Assembly (NCBI RefSeq): GCF_900177645.1
Contig: NZ_FXAO01000004.1
Span: 157,453 to 221,452, forward strand
Reading direction: 5' to 3'
Length of the DNA: 64,000 nucleotides
From: Arenibacter troitsensis
Lineage (GTDB): Bacteria > Bacteroidota > Bacteroidia > Flavobacteriales > Flavobacteriaceae
Position numbers and translations under genes: made by a program
The notes under the pieces: generated by a model
The model's input: the letters and a program-made list of their open reading frames with translations, nothing else
What the model was told of the DNA's origin: nothing
Databases searched by the model: none
Shown here: positions 52,410 through 61,278 of the stretch, one piece after another
Position numbering within the stretch: the stretch's first letter is position 1
Layout: each line of letters starts with the position of its first letter

Positions 52410-53105
52410 TTAGTCCCTACTTCCCAAAACTTGCATAGCCCAATATACCAGGGTTGCCAAAGATCCTATTGCCGCTACCAAGTAAGTTCTGGCAGCCCAT
52501 TTCAACGCATCCTCAGACCCTTTGTATTCTTCTTGGGTCACCATATTCTTGTTCTTTAACCACGCAAGGGCACGGTTACTGGCATCGTATTCAACAGGGA
52601 GGGTAATAAAGCTAAACAAGGTAGCGAGCCCCATCATAATTAGACCTGCCACGGCCACCCAATAGCCCAGACCCACTCCGGCTGCAGCTCCCAGCATAAT
52701 ACCACCAAAAACCACCCACATGGACATTCCTGAGGTAACACTTACCACGGGCACCAATTTGGAACGCAGGGTCAACCATTCATATGCCGTAGCATGTTGC
52801 ACCGCATGTCCACATTCGTGGGCCGCAACTGCCGCTGCTGAAGCGTTTCTTTGATTGTACACCCCTTCACTTAAGTTTACCGTTTTATTTACCGGATTGT
52901 AGTGGTCCGTTAGCATTCCTGGTGTAGAAATAACCTTTACATCCCTTATTCCGTGGTCTGCCAACATCTTTTCGGCAATTTCGGCACCACTCATACCGTT
53001 GCGCAAATGCACCTTGGAATAGTGCTTAAATTTACTTTTTAATTTATTACTAACCAACCAACTCACCAGAGCTATAGCACCCAGCAATATATAATACATC
53101 ATCAT
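52410..53105 (-). CDS. Zinc metallopeptidase, YugP-like
   Basis: A 231-residue membrane protease if started at the MMMYYILLG methionines (53105); an upstream ATG at 53186 adds 27 polar residues that would block the membrane anchor. An N-terminal helix, then the HECGH zinc site near residue 96 of this form, and three more helices near 120-200. The family (YugP/DUF232) is related to neutral zinc peptidases, function unknown. It is separated from ald by a terminator on the minus strand. Confidence 0.85.
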   Translation of the reverse strand: MMMYYILLGAIALVSWLVSNKLKSKFKHYSKVHLRNGMSGAEIAEKMLADHGIRDVKVISTPGMLTDHYNPVNKTVNLSEGVYNQRNASAAAVAAHECGHAVQHATAYEWLTLRSKLVPVVSVTSGMSMWVVFGGIMLGAAAGVGLGYWVAVAGLIMMGLATLFSFITLPVEYDASNRALAWLKNKNMVTQEEYKGSEDALKWAARTYLVAAIGSLATLVYWAMQVLGSRD

Positions 53106-53187
53106 AACAATTCTCTTTTTAAAATTAATCCAATATACTAAAGTTTCCTTTTCTTTATAGCAAGTAATTCTTTCTTTTCTAAACAAT

Positions 53188-53215
53188 CAAAAACCCCGCC
53201 AAATTATGACGGGGT
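53188..53215 (-). terminator. Terminator of ald
   Basis: On the minus strand ACCCCGTC pairs with GGCGGGGT (one G-T wobble), with a 7-base loop, followed by TTTTT. It lies 25 bases after the ald stop. Confidence 0.75.
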
Positions 53216-53239
53216 GGGATATATGACAAAATGTACGGT

Positions 53240-54340
53240 CTAGTCATCCAAAGCTTGCCATTTGAAGGCTTCCAAAATCTCTTTACGGATTACCTTTCCC
53301 TTTACTATGTTCAGCCCTTTTTGAAGGGATGCATCCTTCTGACAGGCTCGCTCCCAACCCAAATTGGCCAGTTTTACCACATAGGGCAGGGTTACATTGG
53401 TCAAGGCCATGGTTGACGTATGAGGAACTGCCCCCGGCATATTGGTAACGCAGTAATGAACCACATCATCTACAATATATACAGGGTTCTCATGTGTGGT
53501 AGGCCTTGTGGTTTCCACACAGCCCCCTTGATCTACGGCCACATCCACAATTACGGTACCCGGACGCATATCCTTGAGCATATCCCGAGTAATGATCTTA
53601 GGGGCTTTGGCCCCCTTTAATAAGATACCTCCAACAATTAGATCATGGTCTTTAATGTGTTTCCTTATATTGAACTCATTTGAAAATTCCGTTACTACAT
53701 GGCTTGGCATAACATCGTTTACATAGCGAAGCCGTTTCATATTGATATCCAGAATAGTCACATGGGCTCCTAGTCCGGCTGCCATTTTAGCAGCTTGAAT
53801 GCCTACAACACCAGCGCCCAGTACCAAAACCCTTCCCGGTGCCACTCCTGGAACGCCTCCAAGAAGCACCCCCCTGCCTTTTTCCGGCTTCTCCAAATAT
53901 TTGGCACCTTGTTGAATGGCCATTCTTCCGGCAACTTCGGACATTGGTGTCAACAAAGGCAAGGACCCGTCTTCATCCTCTACGGTTTCATAAGCAATGC
54001 AAACACCCTTACGGTCTATCATGGCCTCTGCAAGGACCTCACTAGAGGCAAAATGAAAATAGGTAAAAACAATCTGCCCCCTTTGCACATAGGCATACTC
54101 CTCCTTTACCGGCTCCTTTACTTTAACGATCATGTCGCTCATGGCATAAACCTGACCGATGGTATCCAAAACTATGGCACCCGCCTGCTGGTAATCTATG
54201 TTTAAAAAACCGCTACCATTACCAGCCCCGGATTGGACATAGACCGTATGGTTGTTTTTCACCAACTCGAAAACCCCGGCAGGCGTCATGCCTACCCTGC
54301 TTTCGTTATTTATCATTTCTTTGGGTATGCCAACTTTCAT
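53240..54340 (-). CDS. ald: Alanine dehydrogenase
   Basis: A 366-residue enzyme if started at MKVGIPKEMINNESRVGMTP (54340); an upstream ATG at 54385 adds 15 residues without family support. It oxidises alanine to pyruvate and ammonia with NAD. The N-terminal motif VGMTPAGVFELV, the nucleotide loop VLGAGVVGIQAAKMAAGLG near 173-191 and MPGAVPHTSTMAL near 295-307 are typical. It is on the minus strand between a zinc peptidase gene and SemiSWEET. The Lrp regulator at 51889 is a possible controller. Confidence 0.95.
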   Translation of the reverse strand: MKVGIPKEMINNESRVGMTPAGVFELVKNNHTVYVQSGAGNGSGFLNIDYQQAGAIVLDTIGQVYAMSDMIVKVKEPVKEEYAYVQRGQIVFTYFHFASSEVLAEAMIDRKGVCIAYETVEDEDGSLPLLTPMSEVAGRMAIQQGAKYLEKPEKGRGVLLGGVPGVAPGRVLVLGAGVVGIQAAKMAAGLGAHVTILDINMKRLRYVNDVMPSHVVTEFSNEFNIRKHIKDHDLIVGGILLKGAKAPKIITRDMLKDMRPGTVIVDVAVDQGGCVETTRPTTHENPVYIVDDVVHYCVTNMPGAVPHTSTMALTNVTLPYVVKLANLGWERACQKDASLQKGLNIVKGKVIRKEILEAFKWQALDD

Positions 54341-54586
54341 TGTATATTGTTTTATTACTATCCGATAAAAACAGCCTTCCGGCAAATAGCCTTATTCCTT
54401 ACCATGATTGCATTATGGTGGAGATTCCAAAAATGGAACAAAAAAAATAAAAATAAAAGAAAATCCTTCAAATGAGATTCGGGAACATGGATTATTATGC
54501 TTTTCACATTATGTGTACGAACCCAATAATGAAGCGGTCCATCAACAGTGCCAAATAATAAGAAATTCTAATAAGGAAATTACCGG

Positions 54587-54841
54587 CTATTTGTATTTTA
54601 ACTTAAGGACAACCATAACAAAAAGTAATACCGCTGTAATAAAATTAGCCAAGATCATAGGTATACTATCATGGTAAATGCCATAAATAAGCCATAGGAC
54701 CACCCCAAGGAACATAGCCAAATACATGGTGAGCGAAATATCCTTGGTAGATTTATTGCTCCACGTCTTATATACCTGCGGCACTATAGAATAGGTAGTA
54801 AGTACGGCCGCCACCAGCCCCATGATTTCTATATTCTCCAT
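54587..54841 (-). CDS. SemiSWEET sugar transporter
   Basis: An 84-residue three-helix membrane protein if started at MENIEIMGLVAAVL (54841); an upstream ATG at 54874 adds 11 residues. The PQ-loop SIVPQVYKTW near 22-31 (this form) and the third-helix NFITAVLL fit the bacterial SemiSWEETs, which dimerise to form a sugar pore. No sugar operon is adjacent. The short gap to leuS (92 bases) suggests an independent unit. Confidence 0.85.
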   Translation of the reverse strand: MENIEIMGLVAAVLTTYSIVPQVYKTWSNKSTKDISLTMYLAMFLGVVLWLIYGIYHDSIPMILANFITAVLLFVMVVLKLKYK

Positions 54842-54933
54842 TCCGCTAGATACAATTTTATGGGCAAGCCCCACAAGGTGAATTAATATTTAAACATATA
54901 ACCAAAACCAACTTTAGCCTTGGAACAAACTCC

Positions 54934-57900
54934 CTATCCCACTATATTGACAATTTTTCCCGGAACCACAATTACCTTTTTAGGGGTACGCCCTTGTAGT
55001 TGTTCCTGTGTTTTATCATGTGCCATTACAGCAGCCTCAATTTCCTCTTTGGAAAGATCTGCCGGCAATTCCAATTTAAAGCGCATTTTACCATTGAAAG
55101 AAATTGGATATTCCTTACTGCTTTCCACTAAATACTTCCCGTCAAATTTAGGAAAGGGAGCCGTGGAAATAGAGGTAGGGTGTCCCAATTTACTCCAAAG
55201 TTCCTCCGCTATATGGGGCGCATAAGCAGAAACCAAAATGGCCAAGGGCTCTAAAATAGCCCTGCTGGAACATTTCTGGGCAGACAGTTCATTCACGGCA
55301 ATCATAAAGGTAGATACAGAAGTGTTGAAGGAGAAATTCTCTACATCTTCCTCTACCTTCTTGATAGTCTTGTGCAAAGTCTTTAAATTATCTGCTGTAG
55401 GTTCGGCATCGGTGACTAAGAACGCCCCTTCGTCACCCCCGTGGTACAAACGCCACATTTTCTTAAGAAAACTGTGTACCCCCGTAATACCAGCGGTATT
55501 CCAAGGTTTGGATTGCTCCAACGGCCCCAGGAACATCTCGTACAAACGAAGGGAATCTGCACCGTACTCCTGGCAGATACTATCCGGACTCACCACATTG
55601 TATTTGGATTTGGACATTTTTTCCACTTCCCTACCAACAATGTATTTCCCGTCCTCTAAAACGAACTCTGCTTCCCTAAAGTCGGCATAAAGAGGATTTT
55701 CCTTGAATCTTACCAAATCCAACTCATCGGATGGATTCACTAATGCCACATCTACGTGCAGTGGCTGTACCGATCTATCTCCTATTAAATTCCTTGAAAC
55801 AAGTGTATTTTGGCCTTCCAATCTATAAATGAAGGCACTTGTTCCCGTAATCATCCCTTGGTTGATCAGTTTTTTGGCAAATTCCGGTTTTGGCACTATG
55901 CCTTTATCGAACAAAAACTTCTGCCAAAATCGGCTATATAGCAAATGTCCGGTAGCATGCTCGCTACCCCCAATATATAGGTCTACATCCTGCCAGTAAT
56001 TAATGGCCTCTTGGGAAAATACTTCCTCCTTATTGTTGGGATCCATATAACGGTTAAAGTAGTACGAACTACCTGCCCAACCAGGCATAGTGTTCAACTC
56101 CAAGGGAAATACAGTTTTATGATCTATTAACTGATTATTGACTACTTCCGACTTGTTTACGTCCCAGGCCCAAACAGTGGCATTCCCCAAAGGTGGCTCC
56201 CCGGTTTCGGTAGGCAAGTATTTCTCAACTTCAGGTAGTATTATAGGCAAATGATCCACACTAATCATTTGGGGCATTCCGTCCACATAATATACCGGAA
56301 ACGGTTCCCCCCAATAGCGCTGCCGACTAAAAACAGCATCGCGCAGCCTATAGTTGATTTTTCCTGTTCCCTGTTCCAATTTTTCCAATTCGAAAATAAC
56401 GCGTTTCACGGCTTTTTTATAGGGAAGCCCATTTAAGAAATCAGAATTGGCAATAACTGTCTTTTCCTTATCGGCAAAAGCCTCTTCGGAAATGTCCACT
56501 CCCTCAAATATATTGGGAATGGGAATATTGAAATGCTTTGCAAAGTCATAATCGCGCTGATCTCCACAGGGAACGGACATTACCGCCCCGGTACCATAGC
56601 CCGCCAATACATAATCCCCGATCCAAATTGGGATGGGCTCCTTGCTAAACGGGTGTTCTGCATAAGCCCCGGTAAAGGCTCCGGTAATGGTCTTTACATC
56701 GGCCATACGGTCGCGCTCACTGCGCTTGGCTGTAGCCGCTATATAGGCCTCTACTTCCTCCCTTTGCTCCGCAGTGGTTATTTTGCCAACCAATTCGTGT
56801 TCCGGAGCCAAGGTCATAAAACTAACTCCGAAAATAGTATCTGGTCTGGTGGTGAAAACCGAAATTTCCATATCTTCCGTATTGACCTCCCCCCAGCCCC
56901 CTCCCAAGGAGGGGGAGCTAAGTGACTTCTCAATTTTTAAAATTACTTCATCAATATTATTAAGGACTTCATCATTAGTAAATCTTAGTACGGTGTAGCC
57001 TTTTTTCTGCTCCAACAACAATTGCCTTTCGGCATCCTTGTTTAACTGATATTGGTGAATTTCTCCATCAACCTCCACGATCAATTCCCTTTCAAGGCAA
57101 ACGAAATCAACTATATACCTAGAAATTGGATGCTGTCTCCTAAATTTCGAATTCAAATTTTTATTTCTTAGAGCTTCCCATAGTAAAGCTTCAGCCTTTG
57201 TGGGATTCTTACGCATTTCTTGAGCCCTTTCCAATAAAACTCCGTAAATGTCAGAATCGGCAGTATGAAATTTTGGTGAAGACGAATCCGACCCCCCTCC
57301 TTGGGAGGGGGTTTGGGGGAGGACCCTAAATGTAACTTCCGCACCCTCGGACCTACCTATCCAATTGGTTTGGGAGTCCTTTAAGGGCTGAGGCCAATCT
57401 ACCAAAGCCAAATCATCCAACAACCGCTGGGCATAGGCAGAAATGCGCATACTCCATTGGGTCATTTTTTTACGGACAACTGGATGACCGCCTCGCTCCG
57501 AAACGCCATTGACAATCTCGTCGTTCGCCAATACGGTTCCCAAAACCGGACACCAATTTACTTCGGTCTCCGCCAAATACGTCAACCTATATTGCAACAA
57601 CACTTCCTGCTGCTCCTTTGCTGTAAAGGCTTTCCAATCGGTAGCCGAAAATACGGTTACATCTTCATCACATACCGCATTTACACTTTGGTTGCCCTCT
57701 TTTTCGAAAATGGCGATCAGACTTGAAATATCTTCAGCCTTATCGGAATCCTTATTGTACCAGGAATTAAAAAGCTGGATAAAGATCCATTGTGTCCATT
57801 TGTAATAACTGGGATCGGAGGTACGAACTTCCCTGCTCCAATCGAAAGAAAAGCCTATTTTATCCAACTGCTCCCTATATCTGCTGATATTGGTCTCTGT

Positions 57901-58197
57901 GGTAATGGCAGGATGTTGCCCGGTCTGAATGGCATATTGCTCCGCAGGCAATCCAAAGGAATCGTATCCCATAGGATGCAATACATTAAACCCTTTATGC
58001 CTTTTGTAACGCGCATAGATATCACTGGCAATGTACCCTAAAGGATGCCCAACATGCAAACCGGCACCGGAAGGATATGGAAACATATCCAATACATAAA
58101 ACTTCTCTTTTTGGGAGTTGTTTTCTGCCTTAAAAGTTTGGTTTTCCGCCCAAAATTTCTGCCACTTTTCTTCAATCTTCCTGAAATCGTAAGTCAT
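54934..58197 (-). CDS. leuS: Leucyl-tRNA synthetase carrying an in-frame DUF559 insertion
   Basis: A 1087-residue class I synthetase, charging tRNA-Leu. The HIGH motif is in FPYPSGAGLHVGHPLGY near 39-55, KMSKS reads KMSKSKYNVV near 810 (counting the insertion), and the C-terminal region ends ...TPKKVIVVPGKIVNIVG. Without the insertion the protein is 941 residues, the usual size. Residues about 294-438, just ahead of the CP1 editing motif VFTTRPDTIFG, are a foreign block with a complete DUF559 nuclease domain and glycine/proline/serine-rich ends. There are no stops or frameshifts, so the enzyme is probably made with the insert. No intein splicing motif was seen. Confidence 0.93.
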   Translation of the reverse strand: MTYDFRKIEEKWQKFWAENQTFKAENNSQKEKFYVLDMFPYPSGAGLHVGHPLGYIASDIYARYKRHKGFNVLHPMGYDSFGLPAEQYAIQTGQHPAITTETNISRYREQLDKIGFSFDWSREVRTSDPSYYKWTQWIFIQLFNSWYNKDSDKAEDISSLIAIFEKEGNQSVNAVCDEDVTVFSATDWKAFTAKEQQEVLLQYRLTYLAETEVNWCPVLGTVLANDEIVNGVSERGGHPVVRKKMTQWSMRISAYAQRLLDDLALVDWPQPLKDSQTNWIGRSEGAEVTFRVLPQTPSQGGGSDSSSPKFHTADSDIYGVLLERAQEMRKNPTKAEALLWEALRNKNLNSKFRRQHPISRYIVDFVCLERELIVEVDGEIHQYQLNKDAERQLLLEQKKGYTVLRFTNDEVLNNIDEVILKIEKSLSSPSLGGGWGEVNTEDMEISVFTTRPDTIFGVSFMTLAPEHELVGKITTAEQREEVEAYIAATAKRSERDRMADVKTITGAFTGAYAEHPFSKEPIPIWIGDYVLAGYGTGAVMSVPCGDQRDYDFAKHFNIPIPNIFEGVDISEEAFADKEKTVIANSDFLNGLPYKKAVKRVIFELEKLEQGTGKINYRLRDAVFSRQRYWGEPFPVYYVDGMPQMISVDHLPIILPEVEKYLPTETGEPPLGNATVWAWDVNKSEVVNNQLIDHKTVFPLELNTMPGWAGSSYYFNRYMDPNNKEEVFSQEAINYWQDVDLYIGGSEHATGHLLYSRFWQKFLFDKGIVPKPEFAKKLINQGMITGTSAFIYRLEGQNTLVSRNLIGDRSVQPLHVDVALVNPSDELDLVRFKENPLYADFREAEFVLEDGKYIVGREVEKMSKSKYNVVSPDSICQEYGADSLRLYEMFLGPLEQSKPWNTAGITGVHSFLKKMWRLYHGGDEGAFLVTDAEPTADNLKTLHKTIKKVEEDVENFSFNTSVSTFMIAVNELSAQKCSSRAILEPLAILVSAYAPHIAEELWSKLGHPTSISTAPFPKFDGKYLVESSKEYPISFNGKMRFKLELPADLSKEEIEAAVMAHDKTQEQLQGRTPKKVIVVPGKIVNIVG
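56887..57321 (-). mobile_element. 435-bp DUF559 element with palindromic inverted termini inside leuS
   Basis: The left end CTCCCCCCAGCCCCCTCCCA (56887-56906, continuing AGGAGGGGG) and the right end, read on the other strand, CTCCCCCAAACCCCCTCCCA (57321-57302, continuing AGGAGGGGG) match over nearly 30 bases. Each end is itself the REP palindrome found at 57, 9579, 10841, 11110 and 11390. GAC flanks the element on both sides (56884-56886 and 57322-57324), which looks like a 3-bp target duplication. The 435 bases plus GAC keep the reading frame. Inside lies a DUF559 domain: RRQHPISRYIVDF, then LIVEVDGEIH, then YTVLRFTNDEV, with the probable active Asp and Glu-x-Asp intact. Confidence 0.85.
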
Positions 58198-58562
58198 CCT
58201 TTATTATTTGTCTTTAAATCCAGCGCACTAAGGGTCAACGCTCCATTTATTTTATGCAGCGCAAAAATAAGTTTAATCTATGAAAGCAAAAAGATATTAT
58301 CCACTAACCTACCCATGCCATAACACCATTATGAATGGAACCCTGTAAAAAGTAGCCAAAGGCAGTGCCATCACACCCTAGTAAACAATATTCCCAATGC
58401 CACAACTTTGACCTTCTGCGGGCAATCACAATAATTTCAATTGAATATCTTCAACACCGATATAACTTTGTGTATCACTTTATTTTGAAATTGTTTATGA
58501 AACATGCCTCAACTATTCCTATTTCAATTTACTTTCCTATTTTTACATATTGATTTTCAACT
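58198..58562. other. Divergent intergenic region between leuS and ftsX
   Basis: No gene in 365 bases. It holds the leuS promoter at 58262-58289 (minus strand). For the ftsX side a T-rich stretch with TTTATTTTGAAATTG at about 58480 is a weak candidate, one base short of the consensus box. No repeat of the types seen elsewhere. Confidence 0.55.
58262..58289 (-). promoter_or_regulatory. Promoter of leuS
   Basis: TTG (58287-58289) and TATTTTTG (58262-58269) on the minus strand are 17 bases apart, fitting the Bacteroidota consensus. Transcription would start near 58256, with a leader of about 58 bases. No T-box or other leader motif was recognised. Confidence 0.65.
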
Positions 58563-59441
58563 ATGAGTACATCTTTTGAACGTTTTCAAAAAAGAAAGCT
58601 TATCTCCTCTTATTTTTCAGTGGTCCTAAGTATTGGCCTGGTCCTTTTTCTATTGGGGATTTTGGGACTATTGGTATTGAATACTAAAAAGTTGGCCGAT
58701 CATTTCAAGGAACAGATCACCATATCTGTCTTTCTTAAGGACAATGCCAAAGAGGTGGAGGTTGACCAATTGCAAAAAAGTTTGGCCATGGCCGAATACA
58801 CCAAAAAGGCCACCTATGTTTCCAAGGAACAGGCGGCAGAACAACACAGTGAGGAAATTGGAGAGAATTTTTTGGATTTCTTGGGATATAACCCCCTTAA
58901 GAATTCCATAGATGTGCAACTTAAGGCCGATTATGTTTCTACAGAGAAGATTGCGGAAATAGCAGAGGAAATTTCGAGCCGGGACTATATTGAAGAAGTG
59001 AGCTACGACAAACCCCTGATTACACTTTTAAACGATAACGTAAAAAAAATAAGTTTCTGGATTCTGGTCGCCAGTGGTATTTTTACCTTTATCGCTGTGC
59101 TATTGATAAATAGTTCCATCCGACTATCCATTTACTCCAAGCGCTTTATCATAAAGACCATGCAGATGGTTGGAGCCACCAAAACTTTTATCCGAAGACC
59201 CTTTATATGGACCAACATTAAATTGGGGGTCCTTGGTGCTGTCCTGGCATTAATTGCCTTAGGCTTTGTAATTTATTATGTGGATATAAATTTTCCGGAA
59301 CTCAATCTGTTTCAGGATCCTACGATTCTCATTTTTCTATTTGGAAGCGTTTTCTTTTTAGGGGTCTTGATTTCTTTTATCAGTACATTTTTTGCAACAC
59401 AACGTTTCCTAAATCTTAGAACGGACGATTTATATTATTAA
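58563..59441 (+). CDS. ftsX: Cell division permease FtsX
   Basis: A 292-residue membrane protein of the FtsX/ABC3 family. Helix one is at 22-42; a roughly 110-residue extracytoplasmic domain (EQITISVFLKDNAKEVEVDQLQ...) follows; then helices near 165-190, 215-240 and 260-280. It works with the ATPase FtsE to activate peptidoglycan hydrolases at the septum; ftsE is not in the window. First gene of an ftsX-DUF3098-uppP-truB operon typical of Flavobacteriia. The next gene starts nine bases after its stop. Confidence 0.93.
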   Translation: MSTSFERFQKRKLISSYFSVVLSIGLVLFLLGILGLLVLNTKKLADHFKEQITISVFLKDNAKEVEVDQLQKSLAMAEYTKKATYVSKEQAAEQHSEEIGENFLDFLGYNPLKNSIDVQLKADYVSTEKIAEIAEEISSRDYIEEVSYDKPLITLLNDNVKKISFWILVASGIFTFIAVLLINSSIRLSIYSKRFIIKTMQMVGATKTFIRRPFIWTNIKLGVLGAVLALIALGFVIYYVDINFPELNLFQDPTILIFLFGSVFFLGVLISFISTFFATQRFLNLRTDDLYY

Positions 59442-59446
59442 CTTTG
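59439..59446 (+). promoter_or_regulatory. -7 box overlapping the ftsX stop, probable internal leaderless promoter
   Basis: TAACTTTG overlaps the TAA stop of ftsX and is followed by CGGC and the ATG at 59451. This spacing would give a leaderless transcript of DUF3098-uppP-truB. No TTG at the proper distance upstream was found. Confidence 0.35.
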
Positions 59447-59450
59447 CGGC

Positions 59451-59717
59451 ATGAGTAAAAAACAAAACAACAATCAACCACAAAAGCCTAAACGGGAATT
59501 TATTTTTCAGAAAAAAAATTACCTCTTTATGTTTGTTGGCTTGGCATTTATAAGCCTAGGTTTTATCCTTATGAGCGGTGGAGGCAGTGACGACCCCAAT
59601 GTCTTTAATCCTGAAATTTATAATTTCAGAAGAATACGCTTGGCCCCAACATTGGTTTTGATCGGCCTAGGGATAGAAGTTTACGCCATTCTGTTGAATC
59701 CGCATAAGAAGAAATAA
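59451..59717 (+). CDS. DUF3098 membrane protein
   Basis: An 88-residue protein with two hydrophobic helices (about 24-41 and 63-81) joined by the loop MSGGGSDDPNVFNPEIYNFRRIRLAP-type sequence (listed in parts: MSGGGSDDPNVFN and PEIYNFRRIRLAP), the DUF3098 signature. Function unknown, always between ftsX and uppP in related genomes as far as I recall. Preceded by a lysine-rich N-terminus (KKQNNNQPQKPKRE). Four bases separate it from uppP. Confidence 0.85.
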   Translation: MSKKQNNNQPQKPKREFIFQKKNYLFMFVGLAFISLGFILMSGGGSDDPNVFNPEIYNFRRIRLAPTLVLIGLGIEVYAILLNPHKKK

Positions 59718-59720
59718 ATT

Positions 59721-60506
59721 TTGGACATATTTGAGGCTATTATTCTTGCCATTATTGAAGGTATAACCGAGTATTTACCGGTTTCTTCAACTGGACACAT
59801 GATTATTACATCTTCCTTTTTTGGTATTGCACAGGAAGATTTTACGAAATTGTTTACTATCGTTATACAACTGGGCACCATACTTTCTGTTGTAGTACTC
59901 TATTTTAAACGCTTTTTCCAAAGCATCGATTTCTATTATAAACTCCTGGTCGCCTTTATTCCTGCAGTGGTCTTTGGTTTACTTTTTAGCAATCTAATAG
60001 ATTCACTGTTGGAAAGCCCACTTGTAGTTGCCTTTTCTTTGGTGGTCGGAGGTTTAATATTGTTAAGGGTCGACGATTTATTTGGAAACTCGGAGAACAC
60101 CGATATTTCATATGCCACGGCTTTTAAGATAGGACTCTTCCAGTGTTTGGCAATGATTCCGGGCGTTTCCAGAAGTGGTGCCAGTATTGTTGGAGGGATG
60201 ACCCAAAAACTCTCTAGGACCGCAGCGGCAGAATTTTCATTCTTTCTGGCCTTGCCCACCATGTTGGGGGCTACCCTTAAAAAGAGTTACGACTATTACA
60301 ACGCTGGGTTTACCCTAACTTCCGAACAAATAAATTTATTGATAATAGGAAACGTGGTTGGTTTTATAGTGGCCCTTTTCGCAATTAAGACTTTTATTGG
60401 ATATTTAAGCAAACACGGCTTCAAGATTTTTGGCTACTATAGAATCGTTGTGGGTATCGCAATCATTATTATACATTATTTTATAAGTCCGCTAACGGTT
60501 ATCTAA
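59721..60506 (+). CDS. uppP: Undecaprenyl-diphosphatase
   Basis: A 261-residue membrane enzyme (BacA family) recycling the lipid carrier of cell-wall synthesis. The two signatures are [16 protein letters not shown] near 13-28 and [14 protein letters not shown] near 147-160, containing the catalytic glutamate-rich and PGxSRSG motifs. The start codon is TTG at 59721, supported because the first residues ([14 protein letters not shown]) run straight into the family N-terminus and no ATG lies before it. Its stop overlaps the truB start by one base (TAATG). Confidence 0.94.
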   Translation: MDIFEAIILAIIEGITEYLPVSSTGHMIITSSFFGIAQEDFTKLFTIVIQLGTILSVVVLYFKRFFQSIDFYYKLLVAFIPAVVFGLLFSNLIDSLLESPLVVAFSLVVGGLILLRVDDLFGNSENTDISYATAFKIGLFQCLAMIPGVSRSGASIVGGMTQKLSRTAAAEFSFFLALPTMLGATLKKSYDYYNAGFTLTSEQINLLIIGNVVGFIVALFAIKTFIGYLSKHGFKIFGYYRIVVGIAIIIIHYFISPLTVI

Positions 60507-61201
60507 TGACAAAGGACGACTTTTTAGACGGACAGGTTTTACTAATAGACAAACCACTTGGTTGGTCATCTTTTCAGGCTGTTAATTCCTTAAAATGGAA
60601 AATTAGAAAGAAATTCCAGCTAAAGAAAATTAAGATAGGCCACGCCGGAACCCTTGACCCTTTGGCAACAGGCCTATTACTTATCTGTACAGGAAAAGCC
60701 ACCAAAACCATAAACGAACTGCAGGGTCAGGAAAAGGAGTATACAGGCACTATTACCCTTGGAGGCACTACCCCTTCCTATGATCTGGAAACCGAAATAA
60801 ACGAAAAATACCCCATGGATCATATTACCAATGAAATGATCCACAGTACCACTACCCAATTTATTGGGGATATAGAACAAATTCCGCCCGTTTTTTCTGC
60901 TCTCAAAAAAGACGGCAAAAGACTTTATGAATATGCCAGGGAAGGCAAGGAAGTGGAGATTAAAAAGAGAAAGGTCACTATTACCGAGTTTGAAATTACC
61001 TCCATTTCGCTGCCCATGGTACAGTTTAGGGTGGTCTGTAGCAAAGGTACTTATATTAGGTCTTTGGCCCATGATTTCGGTAAGGCACTGCAATCCGGAG
61101 CGCATTTATCCTCGTTGAAAAGAACCAAAATAGGGGATTACAACGTAAATAAAGCCATAACCCCCGAGGAATTTGGTAACTTACTGCAAATAGACAGTTA
61201 A
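60506..61201 (+). CDS. truB: tRNA pseudouridine-55 synthase
   Basis: A 231-residue enzyme modifying U55 in the T-loop of tRNAs. The catalytic aspartate is in GHAGTLDPLATGLLL near 47-61 (Asp53), preceded by LLIDKPLGWSSFQAVN (near 11-26). The second signature, VVCSKGTYIRSLAHDFG, lies near 178-194. Shorter than the E. coli enzyme because a C-terminal PUA domain is absent, which is normal for this group. Translation coupled to uppP. Confidence 0.94.
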   Translation: MTKDDFLDGQVLLIDKPLGWSSFQAVNSLKWKIRKKFQLKKIKIGHAGTLDPLATGLLLICTGKATKTINELQGQEKEYTGTITLGGTTPSYDLETEINEKYPMDHITNEMIHSTTTQFIGDIEQIPPVFSALKKDGKRLYEYAREGKEVEIKKRKVTITEFEITSISLPMVQFRVVCSKGTYIRSLAHDFGKALQSGAHLSSLKRTKIGDYNVNKAITPEEFGNLLQIDS

Positions 61202-61278
61202 AACTCGATATAAAAAGTGGTAACCTAACCGTTCGTCGATAATTTGAAATATTTTTGATAAAACGTGGTTATATCACT

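Noticed and set aside
56884-57324. The leuS insertion as an intein
   Set aside because: No N-terminal Cys/Ser start, no intein blocks and no C-terminal HN followed by Cys/Ser/Thr; the ends are DNA palindromes that read as glycine/proline-rich peptide.
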